A stretch of 30,770 bases of DNA from assembly GCA_003427395.1 (NCBI GenBank), contig BFEA01000029.1, positions 1,065,815 to 1,096,584 of the forward strand, given 5' to 3'. Below are positions 10,441 through 20,386 of this stretch, piece after piece. The translations under genes and the position numbers were made by a program. Position 1 is the first letter of the stretch; the number at the start of each line of letters is the position of its first letter. A model generated the notes under the pieces. The model made no database searches. It was not told the origin of the DNA and saw nothing but the letters and a program-made list of their open reading frames with translations. Source of the stretch: Chara braunii (Eukaryota; Streptophyta; Charophyceae; Charales; Characeae).

Positions 10441-10699
10441 CGTATAATGTTTCGATGTCATCCATTACTTTCGGTGTTTTGTTTCATAGTTCGGGGAGGA
10501 GAGTCGATCACAGGGGTTGCCAACTCCTCCTGATGTCCCATCTGTCTAGATTTAGTACTCTTTTCTGACTGTTCTGCAGGCACCTATACACGTCTTCCTC
10601 GGTCCTGGACCCCCCTAACCGAGTTTTGACAGCGCAGGTGTGTTGGCAAGGGGGTCTACTTAAAGTACATACGAAGATAAAAAAAGAATTGTTTGGCAA

Positions 10700-11403
10700 C
10701 TGTCAGTTTGGGGGGTGTTATTTCAACTTATTTGTATGGGGGGGGTTGGAGGGGGGTTTCCCACGTGAGAGGTTTGGCTCCCTGATGGGGGCATCTGGGG
10801 AGGGAAGGGCAGGTGGTAGAGGGGGGGGGGGGGGGTTGTCTTTGGGTGCGAGGGTCCATTGTGGGGTGGGCCAAGGGGGGTTTAAGAGAGTTACAGGCAA
10901 GGAAGAGCAAGCAAAAATACCACACAAAACAAGTGTTAGTATAAGTGCTTGCGCAAAGCATGAACATGCATCAACATACTTTACATGAGGTTCTAGGGTT
11001 CGATCAACGAAAGGACCACAAAAATACACACCAACATCCATCAGCATACACGAGCGAGTTCAGGTTGGACCCACGGTTTGATAAGTACATGAAAAGGGAG
11101 ACAAGTAAATGAAGAGAAAACAACCAAGTGGCAAGTGAGAGTTGTGTGTGTCGAAATATGCAAAATCCAAAAGAACATGAGTACAGATAACGTCACATCC
11201 CCCACTCGGAATGCATTCATCAAAACAAAACACCTACGTCTACATGGACAAATACCTATTGGGAGCCTGAGACCAAGAAAAAAAACAACAAACCTCCTTG
11301 ACGTGTAACGGACAAATTTCTCGCATATGTACAGAAACAACTAGTAAGAGCACTCAAAGTACGTACATAAAAAAAAAAGTCAAAAGAATCAGCGTAACGT
11401 ACT
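10700..11403. other. non-coding stretch with long G runs
   Basis: Bases 10738-10860 are strongly G-rich on the plus strand, including 15 consecutive G at 10821-10835 and several runs of six to eight G. The proline-rich frames on the minus strand come from these runs. The rest, to 11403, is AT-richer and holds no frame I recognise. Confidence 0.5.
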
Positions 11404-12150
11404 CTACAAGTCTCTAACTCCTCCCACTACGCCTCGTACGAGTCCCGTGACCTGCTGCACCTGATCTGTCTGTGGGAGGAGCACTTTGTCCCCACCCTTG
11501 TGTCGCTCTCTCTCCGTGTTCGGCTTGGGCATGAGGGGTGGCTGCTGCGGAGGCGGCCGCTCTACCCTGACCCTCTCTGCAACAACCTCGATGGGCTTCG
11601 TCTCCATGTCCGCCTCCTCCACCTGTGCGCCTGTCTCTGCCAACCTATCGCGCTCTCGAACTAAGTCGTTGAAACAATCTCGCTCGGCAACAATCTGAGC
11701 CTCTAGTCTATTAATGGAGCCATGACGTGTAGCCCCTGCTAGCATATGTAAATTGTCCTCACCCGATGTGTACCACAATCTTCGACATTTATCATCAATA
11801 GCAATTGAGGCTAGGAAAACCACATGCCTCCTCGTACGAGATGTGGACAATCCGAGGATATGTCATGTTGTGTACACACTAGGTTGTGTCCACCCACACA
11901 CTCGCACCCGCGTCCTTTTGACCTGCCTCCTCTGACAAACCTCGTCCAAATAGCCCGTTCCCGTGCCGTAGTCCCTCCTCATACGGTTTGTCACTTGTCT
12001 GTAAGACGACCACCCACCATCTGATGCCACTGCAGAAACTGCACCCGTCAATGCACTCGGTGTGGCGACAGCACGCCTGTGATCTGGTGATGGACACAGC
12101 GGTGGTTGTGGTGGGTGCATGTCTCTAACCGAACTGCCCGCTGAAAGCAC
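11404..12150 (-). pseudogene. unrecognised protein relic, one in-frame stop
   Basis: Two open stretches (11863-12150 and 11404-11850) share one minus-strand frame and are separated by a TGA at 11863-11865. Together they read as about 245 residues. The first half has a GGWSSYRQVTNRMRRDYGTG segment. The second half has a predicted helical, charged stretch (RLEAQIVAERDCFNDLVRER) followed by a Pro-rich tail. Composition looks protein-like, and upstream 12189-12419 in another frame may belong to the same gene. I do not recognise the family. Because it abuts the truncated end of a gypsy element, a DNA-transposon-associated protein is possible, but nothing in the sequence proves it. Confidence 0.4.
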
Positions 12151-12710
12151 CGCCGCGGCGCCGCCTGTCTATCCAAGGCCTCACTCTCTCAGATATCGTT
12201 GCGTGACGACACCGACCATCGAGGGCTCTCGGGTACCCATATGGGAGGCAAGGTGACTCCATCTGTCGGTCGGCGAGGATCGCTCCTGTGACCTGTGTGA
12301 AGGTAAGGGTCCTCCCTCCCCGCCCACTCTAGCTGCTCTAAAGGAAGCCCCCCGTAGTGTAGATCAGAGAAGAAAGACTCCTTCCGCCCTGAGTCCAAGC
12401 AGCCGCTCACTCCGTCCACCCCGCCCTCAAAAGATGACGGGGGCTAACAATCAACGCGAGGGACATGCCTGTCACCGACTCCCGTGGAGGGCACGTCCGT
12501 GCCTCCTCGTGGACGTGCACCATGCCCCCCTCTATAGAACTGTGTCGTGCACCTCTGTGCAACCCCACTCCTTCCATCCTCCATCACCTCAGCGCCCTCG
12601 GCTCCCGCCTCAAAACACACACCATGTGTCCCCTGTCCCATGTGTGCCGCGCAAAGGCCAACGATGATAGTGTCAATAATGTCTTGTTGTCGAACTTGTC
12701 GGGCCTCGCA
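12151..12710 (-). other. possible upstream part of the unrecognised relic
   Basis: A 76-codon open frame at 12189-12419 on the minus strand (with LPPIWVPESPRWS) lies just upstream of the relic in a different frame. The stretch to 12710 is rich in Pro/Arg codons in several frames. At 12710 the sequence joins abruptly to a gypsy pol fragment, so this point is a truncation or insertion boundary. Confidence 0.35.
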
Positions 12711-14464
12711 GATATCTTATCTTTTCAATATCTATAAGACATTAAATTTTCCTGTCTGGAACTGAGGTTTGGGTTCCGATTCTTTTTCTACCCATTCAAA
12801 CTCATCGAACTACCATTTCGTCAAAATGCACATTTTTAATTTTTTGAACAAAATTGAAACTGATTTTTTTCAACTTTTTTGGCCGAAAACTCGTCTAAAT
12901 TTTGCTCCTCTTGAGGGTCCGACGTTTTTAAAACGTCAGACCCCCTGGATGTATCAGGACTAAGCTTGAAACCAGATACATCCAGGGGGGACCACCTGGA
13001 TGTATCTGGTCTCAAGCTAGGTCCAGATACATACCGGGGGTCCAACGTTTTAAAAACGCCAGACCCTAAAGAGCAGCAAATTTAGACTGAGTTTTTGGCC
13101 AAAAATGTTTAAAAAACTCGGTTTCAATTTCGTTAAAAAAATAAAAAATGTTCATTTTGACGAAATAGCAGTTATTGTTGCTAGGCCGAATAGCCCCAAT
13201 CAGTCGTGCCAACTGGAGGTTCTCAATCGGGTCTAGGACATCTGCAGCTTCACAAGAAGCCCAGATGTCAACGCAGGAGTATCCGATTGCATAGAAGAAG
13301 CGGGGAAGGGGACCATTCCCTGATTCGCCCATTCCTTCGAACAGCATAGCTACTCGTCCCTAATTAGTGGCCACAAGCCCACCCGCCGAAAGGGGGTGAT
13401 TCCTCTTTGGAAACATGCAGTCACGGGCAAAGTGTCCGGGCTGCTTACAATTGTAAGATTTCACCCTTTCATGTGATACGGCATCTTGGTGAGTTACAGG
13501 GGGAGCAACTTGCATCTGGATTGGAGGGGCCGGCAAGAAGGGGTACGAAGGAGGAGAAGGATTGACGCTTTTATGTGCGTACTCATCAGATCCCACATGA
13601 ATTGCTCTAATAGGCCCATGTACATCGTCTGAGTCTGGATCAAATGATTTATCCATTCCGATTGTCGGAAAGTGGCTATGTGAATCATTTGAGTCAGAGG
13701 AAGGTTGGTGATAGGTACTTGTGTCGATGATTGCGGTAAGATTGCGGTTGCAGGGGTCGTCTTGAGCGGGGGAGGATGAGAGGAGGGATGAAAGACGACG
13801 ACGGATGGGCATGGGAAACATGACTCGGTGACGGCCCACGTTTTCAGGATCGTGGCGGCGATAAAATCACCCAATCGATCAAAGCGACGATCTTCGTTTT
13901 GTAGTCATATCTTCTATCGTATCGGCTATATCCTCCTCATCCTGGTCAATGTACTTACGCGTATCTTGTAAATCCAGCTCGAGCGCGTTGGCAATGGTCG
14001 TCGGCAACTGAGTTGTTTTAGGAAGGACTTTCTTTTTCAGTTTTGCCTTTAAAACCAGATTGCGAAGGTGATCTATGAACCAATCTCGAACCGCATTTTC
14101 TTCTCGTCCGGACTTATCTAGAGCGGTTTGAAATTTGTCCATGAAGTCTCGCAGAACTCTCATGGTTCTTGAGGACGCGTTTTCAGTACAAACCAAGCAC
14201 CATCTTCACTTATCTCATGAAATCTTTCCAAGAAGGTATTTTTCAACATAGCCCAATTCACCATGTTATGACGTTTAAATGAATCATGAGCAAGGTCTCT
14301 TAATAGCAAGGTGATGACTCGAGGAAGATCAGTTACGCCATAGCGCTGAGCTTCCACTGCTTCGAGCCATGCCTCTTAATGAGTGTGATTAAGGTAGAAT
14401 GGGAAGGTGGTTGTGATGCTTACCATTACTCAGGGGCAAGTGCATTAGCGTTAGCCATATCCAT
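12711..14464 (-). pseudogene. gag: gypsy copy 1 gag (capsid and CCHC nucleocapsid), interrupted
   Basis: Minus-strand frames align along their length with the gag of the plus copy. The capsid part has EAWLEAVEAQ, DLPRV-TLLLR, FL.RF..ISEDGA, KTRPQ and F..ALDKSGR. A linker (ITN...QMIH.AT..QSEW) follows, then the zinc knuckle CKQPGHFARDC near 13410-13450, then VLDPIE.L.LA..IGAIR. The protein breaks at the palindrome (12808-13173) and resumes as DEFEWVEKES on the far side, exactly where the plus copy has DDLEWVDRES. It ends at 12711 after two further stops. The linker here has no stop where the plus copy has TAA. Confidence 0.8.
12808..13173. mobile_element. 366-bp near-perfect palindrome (foldback/MITE-like) inserted in gag
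   Basis: The two halves (12808-12990 and 12991-13173) are inverted copies with no spacer. Their outer ends read AACTACCATTTCGTCAAAAT and, reversed, AACTGCTATTTCGTCAAAAT. Within each arm lies a further shorter inverted repeat (TACATCCAGG / CCTGGATGTA type, and GACGTTTTTAAAACGTC near 12921-12937). It interrupts the gag frame: protein homology to the plus copy stops at 13174 and resumes at 12807. No transposase frame is inside. I could not find a clear target duplication; only a few bases could be duplicated. Confidence 0.9.
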
Positions 14465-14568
14465 CTCTTCTCTCGCCTCCACTGACCTATTTCGAGTGAC
14501 GGAAGGACTTCTTAATTTGTTCGAGCCGATGCTCGTCCTTTCGCAAGCTCGTCTCTATATTACTAGAA

Positions 14569-14582
14569 CCGACACGTGTCGG
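14569..14582. promoter_or_regulatory. conserved palindrome CCGACACGTGTCGG (copy 1)
   Basis: A perfect 14-bp palindrome with a CACGTG core, located between ORF0 and gag. The plus copy keeps the inner 12 bp at 21608-21619 in the same relative place, though the sequence around it is diverged. The function is unknown: CACGTG is a common bHLH/bZIP binding core in plants, and an RNA hairpin is equally possible. Confidence 0.45.
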
Positions 14583-14670
14583 CTTCAATACCAATCTCAC
14601 ATCTTGTGTTGTCTTCTGATCGGCGAGACAAAATATGTCGAGCAGGACTTGGAAAAACAAAAAATTAGGG

Positions 14671-14714
14671 TGTGTCAAGGATTTTTGAAAAAATTGAGTG
14701 TGGGGACACAGACA
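14671..14714 (-). other. conserved leader block between ORF0 and gag (copy 1)
   Basis: Contains GTCTGTGTCCCCACACTCAA then TCAAAAATCCTTG.CACACC on the minus strand. It is nearly identical to 21479-21520 in the plus copy, while flanking non-coding sequence has drifted. A role in packaging, dimerisation or LTR end function is possible but not shown. Confidence 0.5.
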
Positions 14715-14804
14715 TAAATGAAATCCTCCGTGTGGTTCCAATTTTAGTGAGAAGGGACCATAGTCGAACAAACCAATTGGCGGGCTCTGCTTTCGAACTT
14801 TCGT

Positions 14805-15372
14805 CTAATCCAAAAATTATCTTTGAACTTTCATGCGGGCTACTCGTCATCTTTTCGAAGGGAAAGGCAAAGATGCGCACATGGGATCTCGTTTTCGGAT
14901 TAAATCCCGACGCCACTCGTTACAGAGTTCGGAATCCAACGTGGACGACCTCAGTCGGGTCGCTCTTTCGTTGTATTAGTCATCGCCATGCGTTAGGTAG
15001 TGGAACCCCTTTTCCTGATAACCCTGCCAGTGGGTGCGACGACAATCGCTACACAGAGTCTTGGGCCAATGAGGCGCCACTGCCGCCCAAGGGATGACAA
15101 TCAGTTTTTTAAAAGGTAATAATAAAAAGTACAGGGGAAAGTGGGCATTGATAATAAGAAAACCAGCACCTACGAATCCCCAACACTTTGTTTCCAGAGG
15201 AATATAATAGCGTTCGCCGATCTTGGCGACAACTTGTCATATGTCTAATTCATATACACGTGTTCAAGTTATTTCCTCGTTATACGAGAACGGACGTGAT
15301 AGGGGTACGAGAAGTTGACACCCCCTCGGATCAGGACAACCAGTCTACATGGCATAAGCGAATTAACCACAT
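14805..15372 (-). pseudogene. ORF0, leader protein of gypsy copy 1 (unrecognised)
   Basis: A decayed copy of the leader ORF also found at 20829-21376. It can be followed with few frame changes from ATGTGG (15372) to a TAG at 14805-14807, and both copies end in FLD-stop. Conserved segments include RPF-YNEE, VVA-I, GF-II..HFP.Y..LLPF..LIVIPW.AV.PHWP.TLC..C, KGFHY, ERATRLR, DSEL and RRDLIRKRD. Many nucleotide differences between copies fall in third codon positions, which indicates past protein-level selection. Internal stops (for example in the TGA of the DI-stop-QVV segment) show this copy is dead. The family is unknown to me. Confidence 0.7.
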
Positions 15373-16274
15373 AAATCCACTCAACCCGTTATCTCATCAA
15401 AGAAGTAAACAAGCACAACACTACATTCCAATCGTCTTTTATCAATGATGCAAACCGATCAAAAAATGTGAGTTTATTCCAAACAGGAAACAATCATCAT
15501 TTATTGAGTGAGTCGAGAGCATGCATTAACAAATTCTAGCTTAGTATGATTACCTTAACGTTAGTTCAATCGATGCATATATGTAACAAATCTTGCATAC
15601 ACGAATCCTCAGCTGTCAAAAGACACAAAACAAAAACTGGTAATATCACCCGAGTTTACTAGTCCCTTAAATTCAACGATACTCGTTCATGCCAGATCCG
15701 ATTGAATTCAATTGGGATGAGTGAGACCGGGGAATCATTAGATCATTATGGCATCCATGAGGTGGACAAAAGCAAAGAAACCAGAGAGAGGGAGAGACAG
15801 AGATATGGATGGAATTGTAGTTTGGCCGAAGAAGGGGACTAAAAACAAAAATGAGGGAACGCTGATCACACGGACAGTCTTGAGGGGAATAACCGACGAT
15901 CCGTCATGGACTTAGCTTCCAAGGAAAATAAGAGGAGTCGAAGATCAAGGCATGTCGGCCCTCTGTTATCTGATTACGACCCCTGACCATGCAACCACTC
16001 GTATATACACACCGTGACCCTTCTTACTAAGGTACTGACGATCTCGCCCGCCACGTACCAACCTCCATACGACAGTCATCATCACCCTACCAATGCAGCT
16101 TTGCACCGACTTGCCCAAATCCTGCAGTCCGTCGTGGCCACTCGGCACACAACCTTGCATACACTGCAGTCAGCTCGTCGGGACTTTCCAACCCGCCGTC
16201 ATACACATCACCTAGCCGCGACTTCCCTGAAGATGGTCGAGGTTGCGAGAGAGCTTTTTGGGCGCTCTTGCGGG
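15373..16274 (-). other. transcribed leader/LTR sequence of gypsy copy 1
   Basis: Non-coding sequence between the TATA box and ORF0. Patches near 16240-16070 (CGCAAG.GC.CCCA, GGTTGGAAAGTCC, CACGACGGACTG on the minus strand) match the plus copy at 19902-20060. The rest is diverged. The right end of the LTR and a primer-binding site could not be located. Confidence 0.5.
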
Positions 16275-16281
16275 TTTTATA
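16275..16281 (-). promoter_or_regulatory. TATA box of gypsy copy 1 LTR
   Basis: TATAAAA on the minus strand, 908 bp from the LTR start, in the context CTATAAAA.CCGCAAG. The plus copy has CTATAAATTCCGCAAG at the matching place, 914 bp from its LTR start. This is the likely core promoter, with transcription starting roughly 25-35 bp downstream. Confidence 0.7.
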
Positions 16282-17189
16282 GTTGCGAAGAGGGGAACAG
16301 AAGAAGAGGAAGAGTGGGGTGAAGATAGGAGGGGGCGGAGAGGGAGTACAAGTTAGTTGCCCGTGGGAAGCCATATCGATCCTCGTGAGTTCCTTCGCAG
16401 CCAATCAGATCACGGTGTGAGGGGAGTATCCTCCTTACACACTGTCGTCTAAGGCTTCATACGCTTTGGGGGAGGAAATCGGTAGGGAGTTCTTGAACGA
16501 GGATGAAGGTCAGAAGAAAGAGAGCGAGGTGAGTAATCTAGTGCGGGACCAAGATTCAGACGAGGTGGGGGGGAGGGGGAAGTGTGAAGAGGGAGAGCAG
16601 ATGGAACAAAGCTACGGGTGACTCGGAAGGAGAGAAGGTGCGAAGAGGAGAAGAGTGAAGATGGCATGGGGCATAGCGGGAAGGGGGGAAAGCTTGTATG
16701 CATGGCACCGACGCACAGAAAAAAAAGTCACCGAAACAGTTACATTCCGTCCATCCTGGTTCTAAAACTAATTCAAGATTGAAAATTTTTAAAGCAATGT
16801 CCACACGCATGAAAATCCTACATCTATTCAATTTCCTTCTGAAAATTCACAGAGCCTTCAAAGGCAAATGCCGGAACATCCACTTGCAAGAAAGGGCACG
16901 TCAGCGGGAAGTGCGCCCGTGGTTTCCGAAGTTCCGAAATGTTGAACAAAATTCCTAGTGCGCTCGCTAAGGCATGCGTAATTCTTAGTACGTAGATGCA
17001 TAAATTGTCGAAGATGTCCGAAAGAAAATAAAAAACAACATCTTAACTGTGAGAGGGCCTTGTCGGCCTTTGATCCTTGTATGAAGGTGATAGCAAAAAA
17101 GAGGGGTAGTACCTCAAGAGCTCAAAAGAGACTAAGTGAGAACTCAAGGCTTCAGAAGGTCATGCAGGTACAAAAGTTGGTACGTCACA
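16282..17189 (-). repeat. U3 part of the LTR of gypsy copy 1
   Basis: Starts TGTGACG at 17189 and is collinear with the plus-strand LTR at 18981-19894. Shared landmarks include CCTTAGCGAGCGCACT, TGTAACTGTTTC.GTG, CTGAATCTTGG.CCCG and CTGATTGG...ATGGCTTCC. Identity is patchy and clearly lower than between the two LTRs of the plus element. Because pol is missing to the left, this is taken as the 5' LTR. Confidence 0.75.
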
Positions 17190-18980
17190 AGTATGCCCTC
17201 ATTTAACTTAACCGCAAACAGATCTCTAAACTCAAACAGGCGGCATAATCCTACCTGTGGAAAAATAACCACAATGATATCCACTCATTAAAGAGGGTGG
17301 CTTAGAAAACCATAATACAACCCAGATCTCAAGGCGAACTGGGAATCATCGACCCGGAGGAAGAAATTAAAGTTCTCATCTTCAAATTTTTTGTACGGCT
17401 CCTCCTTGGAAATGATATTCCCTGGGCCGCCTACACTCAAATCTAGCTGGCTTGTCTGCCCCCCCCATCTCATTCCTTCCATCCGGTGCACTCGCTCCAA
17501 TGGCTAACCAACAGCTACTAGTCCACACCTCGCTGTCCCCGCACAAACACAGACGACACCCCTGCAGGGCTCGCCAAACAAGACTTAAGGGTGGACCCGC
17601 TCTGGACAGCCATGATCACTTTGTGGAGAGAAAGGGGTCCGACCCAAATACCCACACCGCTCAAATGGGAGGAAATCTGGCGCCAACCGTTGTTTGGCCA
17701 TCCGCAGATAGTGGACCAACTTGGTTTACCCCTTTCACTCAAGGGGAACTCCAAGTGGAAACACTGGGTAAAGAAAGGAATATACAAAGTGGGGGACCTA
17801 TGGGATGACGTGGCTCACTCATGGTATCCGCTGGAATGTCTCATGGCCAAAACTGGTCAGATCCCAAACATGGCCCAGGGATTATAAGAAATCCAGGAAT
17901 CAATCCCTTTGGCATGGCTCCGAGTCTTGAAACAGGGCCCCGGCCTCGAGGAGGATGACTTGGTGGTGACGACGGAATCCATGGTCCTACCCATGCTTTT
18001 GTATAGAGTACAAAACACTGCGGGCCTGCAGGTATCTCTTCAGGCATACGACCCGACCCTGCCAGGAGCCAGATGGTCAGCCGTGCAACGACAAGAGGAG
18101 TTGGATACACAACTACCCGCCCCCTCCCTTACTAGAATCAGGGTGGTGGGAAGCCAAGACACCGTTTTTTTCCAGTTCGAACCCTCCACCCTGTTGGCCC
18201 TCCTCCCATTTGGAAATGGGGAGAATCTCAAACAATGTCCCTGTGGCAATATACCGTGAAGAAAGGATATAAAGCAGCAGGAAAACCAGTTAGGTCTACT
18301 GACCAAATCATTAAGCGGTGGGTGAGAGACTCCCCGTTGGAGCCACAGGACTTCAGACACTTTAGGTGGTCCACATACTCACACATCTGTCCGACTAGCC
18401 ATAGAGCCCTTCAATGGCAAATCATACACAGATCCCTGCCTACCTCGGATTGGATTACATCTTGGACTGACCTGGAGGAAAAAGGCCTACTCTCCCCACT
18501 GTGCTCATATTGCTCGCACACGCTTCCAAAAAGAAGAGCTACCCTGGAGCACTGCTTACTGGAATGCCTCATGGTGCTCCAACTGTGGAGATGGTGGGAT
18601 GCAGCGTGGCACTACCTCACAGGTCATCACCTCCCCTAGGAGCTACCCACCCTCTTACTAGGGGGCCCCCCGACAGAGTCCGGGAGATGGACCCCGTTCA
18701 TGACTAATCTCTTCGCATACTCAAGACTAACCGTGCTCATGGCAGCATGGAGGATGAGATGCTCCTATGAGAGAAAACAACATAACTATGGCTTTATGCA
18801 AGCCCGCTCAATGATATAAGACACGATCTCAGGGTACACTCAGGCTGTCTGGAAAGAACTACAGAGTAACAGGGCCTCTGAGCCTAACATTGAGAAAAAA
18901 CAAGGACTAAGGAACAGCTTCGCGGAGACATGGACTGACCCAAACCACAGACTCTGCACTCTCAACGATGATAACACCCT
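17190..18980 (+). pseudogene. LINE copy C: ORF2 C-terminal half, flanked by two gypsy elements
   Basis: A plus-strand fragment of the same LINE family as copies A and B. It begins at the gypsy boundary with K.KQAA.SYLWKN, then V.KTIIQP...GELGIID..., corresponding to FKRQLTMFLW and VVWESVIQP in copy B. It continues with QPLFGHPQI and GIYKVGDLWDD (17690-17815). The zinc-knuckle region is at 18350-18640: LQWQIIHRSLPTSDW, CSYCSH and LEHCLLEC. In the same frame, past TAG (18637-18639) and TAA near 18808, it runs on to 18980, where the LTR begins in mid-protein. Some stops fall where Trp is conserved, consistent with deamination decay. The remainder of the LINE may lie beyond the 3' LTR outside the window. 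Confidence 0.8.
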
Positions 18981-19626
18981 TGTGACAAACTACTTCCCGA
19001 ACCCGTGCTATCTTTCGTGCCCCTCCTTTTTGTATCATATCAACCCCATAAAAAACCCCCGTTTCAATTTCTTAATTTCGGGTGCTGTGTTTTGGGCCCC
19101 CATCTTTCGGAAGCTTTTACGATTCTTGGGTCCGACCTTCCCTTTTGCAATTCGGAAAATACTTGGGAATTTACGTGCGCCTTAGCGAGCGCACTGGGAA
19201 TTGGGTCCAAGAGTTGGGATTTCCGGGATAAGCGGAACTTCGACGTGTCCTTTTTGTGTGTGAATGTTCTCGGTCACGTCGGGGAAAACTCTCGAAATTT
19301 TGCAAGGATACGAATAGGCGTAGGATTTTCTTTTCCCGCGTTGCTCTTTCGCGCGCGGATATGGTGATTTCAATTTTGAATTGGTTTAGGACGTAGGCGA
19401 GCTGTAACTGTTTCAGTGCCTTTTTCTTTTGTTTTTTTGTTGACGACGCCACGCATGCAAAAACTTTCTCCTCTCTGTCCCCCGCATCACTCTCTCCCGT
19501 GCTCCTTTTTCCTTCCCTTTCCTCCTCCTCTCTCCTCGTAACTGTTTTTCTCCCTCCCTTTCTCTCTCCCGCTCAGTTCTTTGCGCGCCCATTTTCTCTT
19601 TCTTGATCATCTGAATCTTGGACCCG
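18981..19626 (+). repeat. 5' LTR, portion verified against the 3' LTR
   Basis: Aligns end to end with 30124-30770. I count roughly 32 differences over about 646 bp (about 95% identity), most of them C/T or G/A. The LTR continues to the right of 19626, but its end cannot be set because the partner copy is cut by the window edge. It is AT-rich at first and then strongly pyrimidine-rich from about 19465 to 19600. Confidence 0.9.
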
Positions 19627-19894
19627 TCTTGCGCTACTTCTCGTGCCTTTTTCTTCTCTCCGAGCAAAGCTCGTGAAGTCCGGTCGATCCTTCGATTACT
19701 CTCACCCACCAATCAAACGCGGGGTACGGTAGGATCTGCCTATCGCGCGACGAGTCTGATTGGTTAATCTTGAGTTTCGAAGCATCAACATGGCTTCCGC
19801 GAAGCGCTCCTCTCAAAGTCTTCTCCTCCTGCTTCTCCTCTTACACTTCGACTTTCACCCTGCATTCTCTCTCCCTTGACTCCCTCCTCGCTGC

Positions 19895-19901
19895 TATAAA
19901 T
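19895..19901 (+). promoter_or_regulatory. TATA box of the gypsy copy 2 LTR
   Basis: TATAAAT, 914 bp from the LTR start, preceded by a C/T-rich stretch. Position and flanks (CTATAAA..CCGCAAG) are conserved in copy 1 at 16275-16281. It is the likely promoter for genomic RNA, which would put the U3/R boundary near 19925. Confidence 0.7.
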
Positions 19902-20351
19902 TCCGCAAGCGCACCCANAAATCTCTCTTACGTTCTCGACTCTCAAGCCAATTTCCNGGAAGCAGTGGCTAGGCAGAGTGTTTGGTGCGAGTCGGAAAGT
20001 CCTGTCGGGCTGACGATAGGCTGGCCGGTTGCGCGCTTGATCGCCACGACGGACTGTGGGATCGGGGCGAACCGCGCCGAGCTTACCTCAGCGGGGTGAC
20101 GATCGCAGTGGTGGGAGTTAGCACGCGGCGGCAGGGATCGTCGGTGCGGGTATGAGGATCGATGATTGGAGTTGAGTGAGTGATTGCCCTGGGGCCATGA
20201 TTGGAATTAACGACGAATGCGCCTTTGTTATTGCGGATCTTTATCTCTGGTGTGAGTGTGCGGCGGCAACTCCGAACTTTCTCTTTTTGGATTTTGTCCC
20301 CTTCTTTCTCCCTCTCTCTCCTCTATCTTTGAATGATGAAGTGTCTCGATG

Positions 20352-20386
20352 TCTCTCTCTCTCTCTTTCTCTCTCTCTCCCTCTCA
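20352..20386 (+). repeat. CT-rich microsatellite
   Basis: An almost pure CT dinucleotide run in the leader. CT repeats are common in plant 5' leaders, and no specific role is shown here. Confidence 0.85.

Larger units (their letters stand above)
5334..10699 (-). mobile_element. LINE copy B: long non-LTR retrotransposon, inactive
   Basis: A non-LTR retrotransposon of about 5.4 kb on the minus strand. In 5'-3' order it shows an APE-type endonuclease region (about 10440-9560), reverse transcriptase (about 9275-8160), a connection region (about 8150-7080), a C-terminal Cys/His domain (7078-6116), a 3' UTR of about 780 nt, the shared LINE tail block (5444-5495) and an impure A-tail (T-rich 5334-5376). 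Frames change often and stops are scattered. The RT lacks its catalytic second half, and the coding region contains a 112-bp tandem duplication. The 5' end is uncertain: the frame ending at 10508 might be the end of an ORF1 or a linker, and no clear ORF1 is present. Confidence 0.85.
12711..17189 (-). mobile_element. Ty3/gypsy retrotransposon copy 1: 5' part only, minus strand
   Basis: This copy runs leftwards from 17189, where it starts TGTGACG, to 12711, where homology to the plus-strand copy stops in the gag-protease linker. In order it has LTR/U3 sequence with a TATA box at 16275-16281, a leader, ORF0 (14805-15372), a conserved leader block, and gag (14464-12711) split by a palindromic insertion at 12808-13173. 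It has no protease, RT or integrase. Homology with the plus copy (18981 onward) is collinear: LTR start to TATA is 908 versus 914 bp, and TATA to the gag start region is about 1.8 kb in both. Stops are frequent, so the copy is dead. Confidence 0.85.

Noticed and set aside
19171-19712. Minus-strand Arg/Glu-rich frames in the LTR, repeated at 30325-30753
   Set aside because: They are present in both LTRs only because the LTR is duplicated; they are low-complexity translations of the pyrimidine-rich U3 and show no conserved protein in copy 1.
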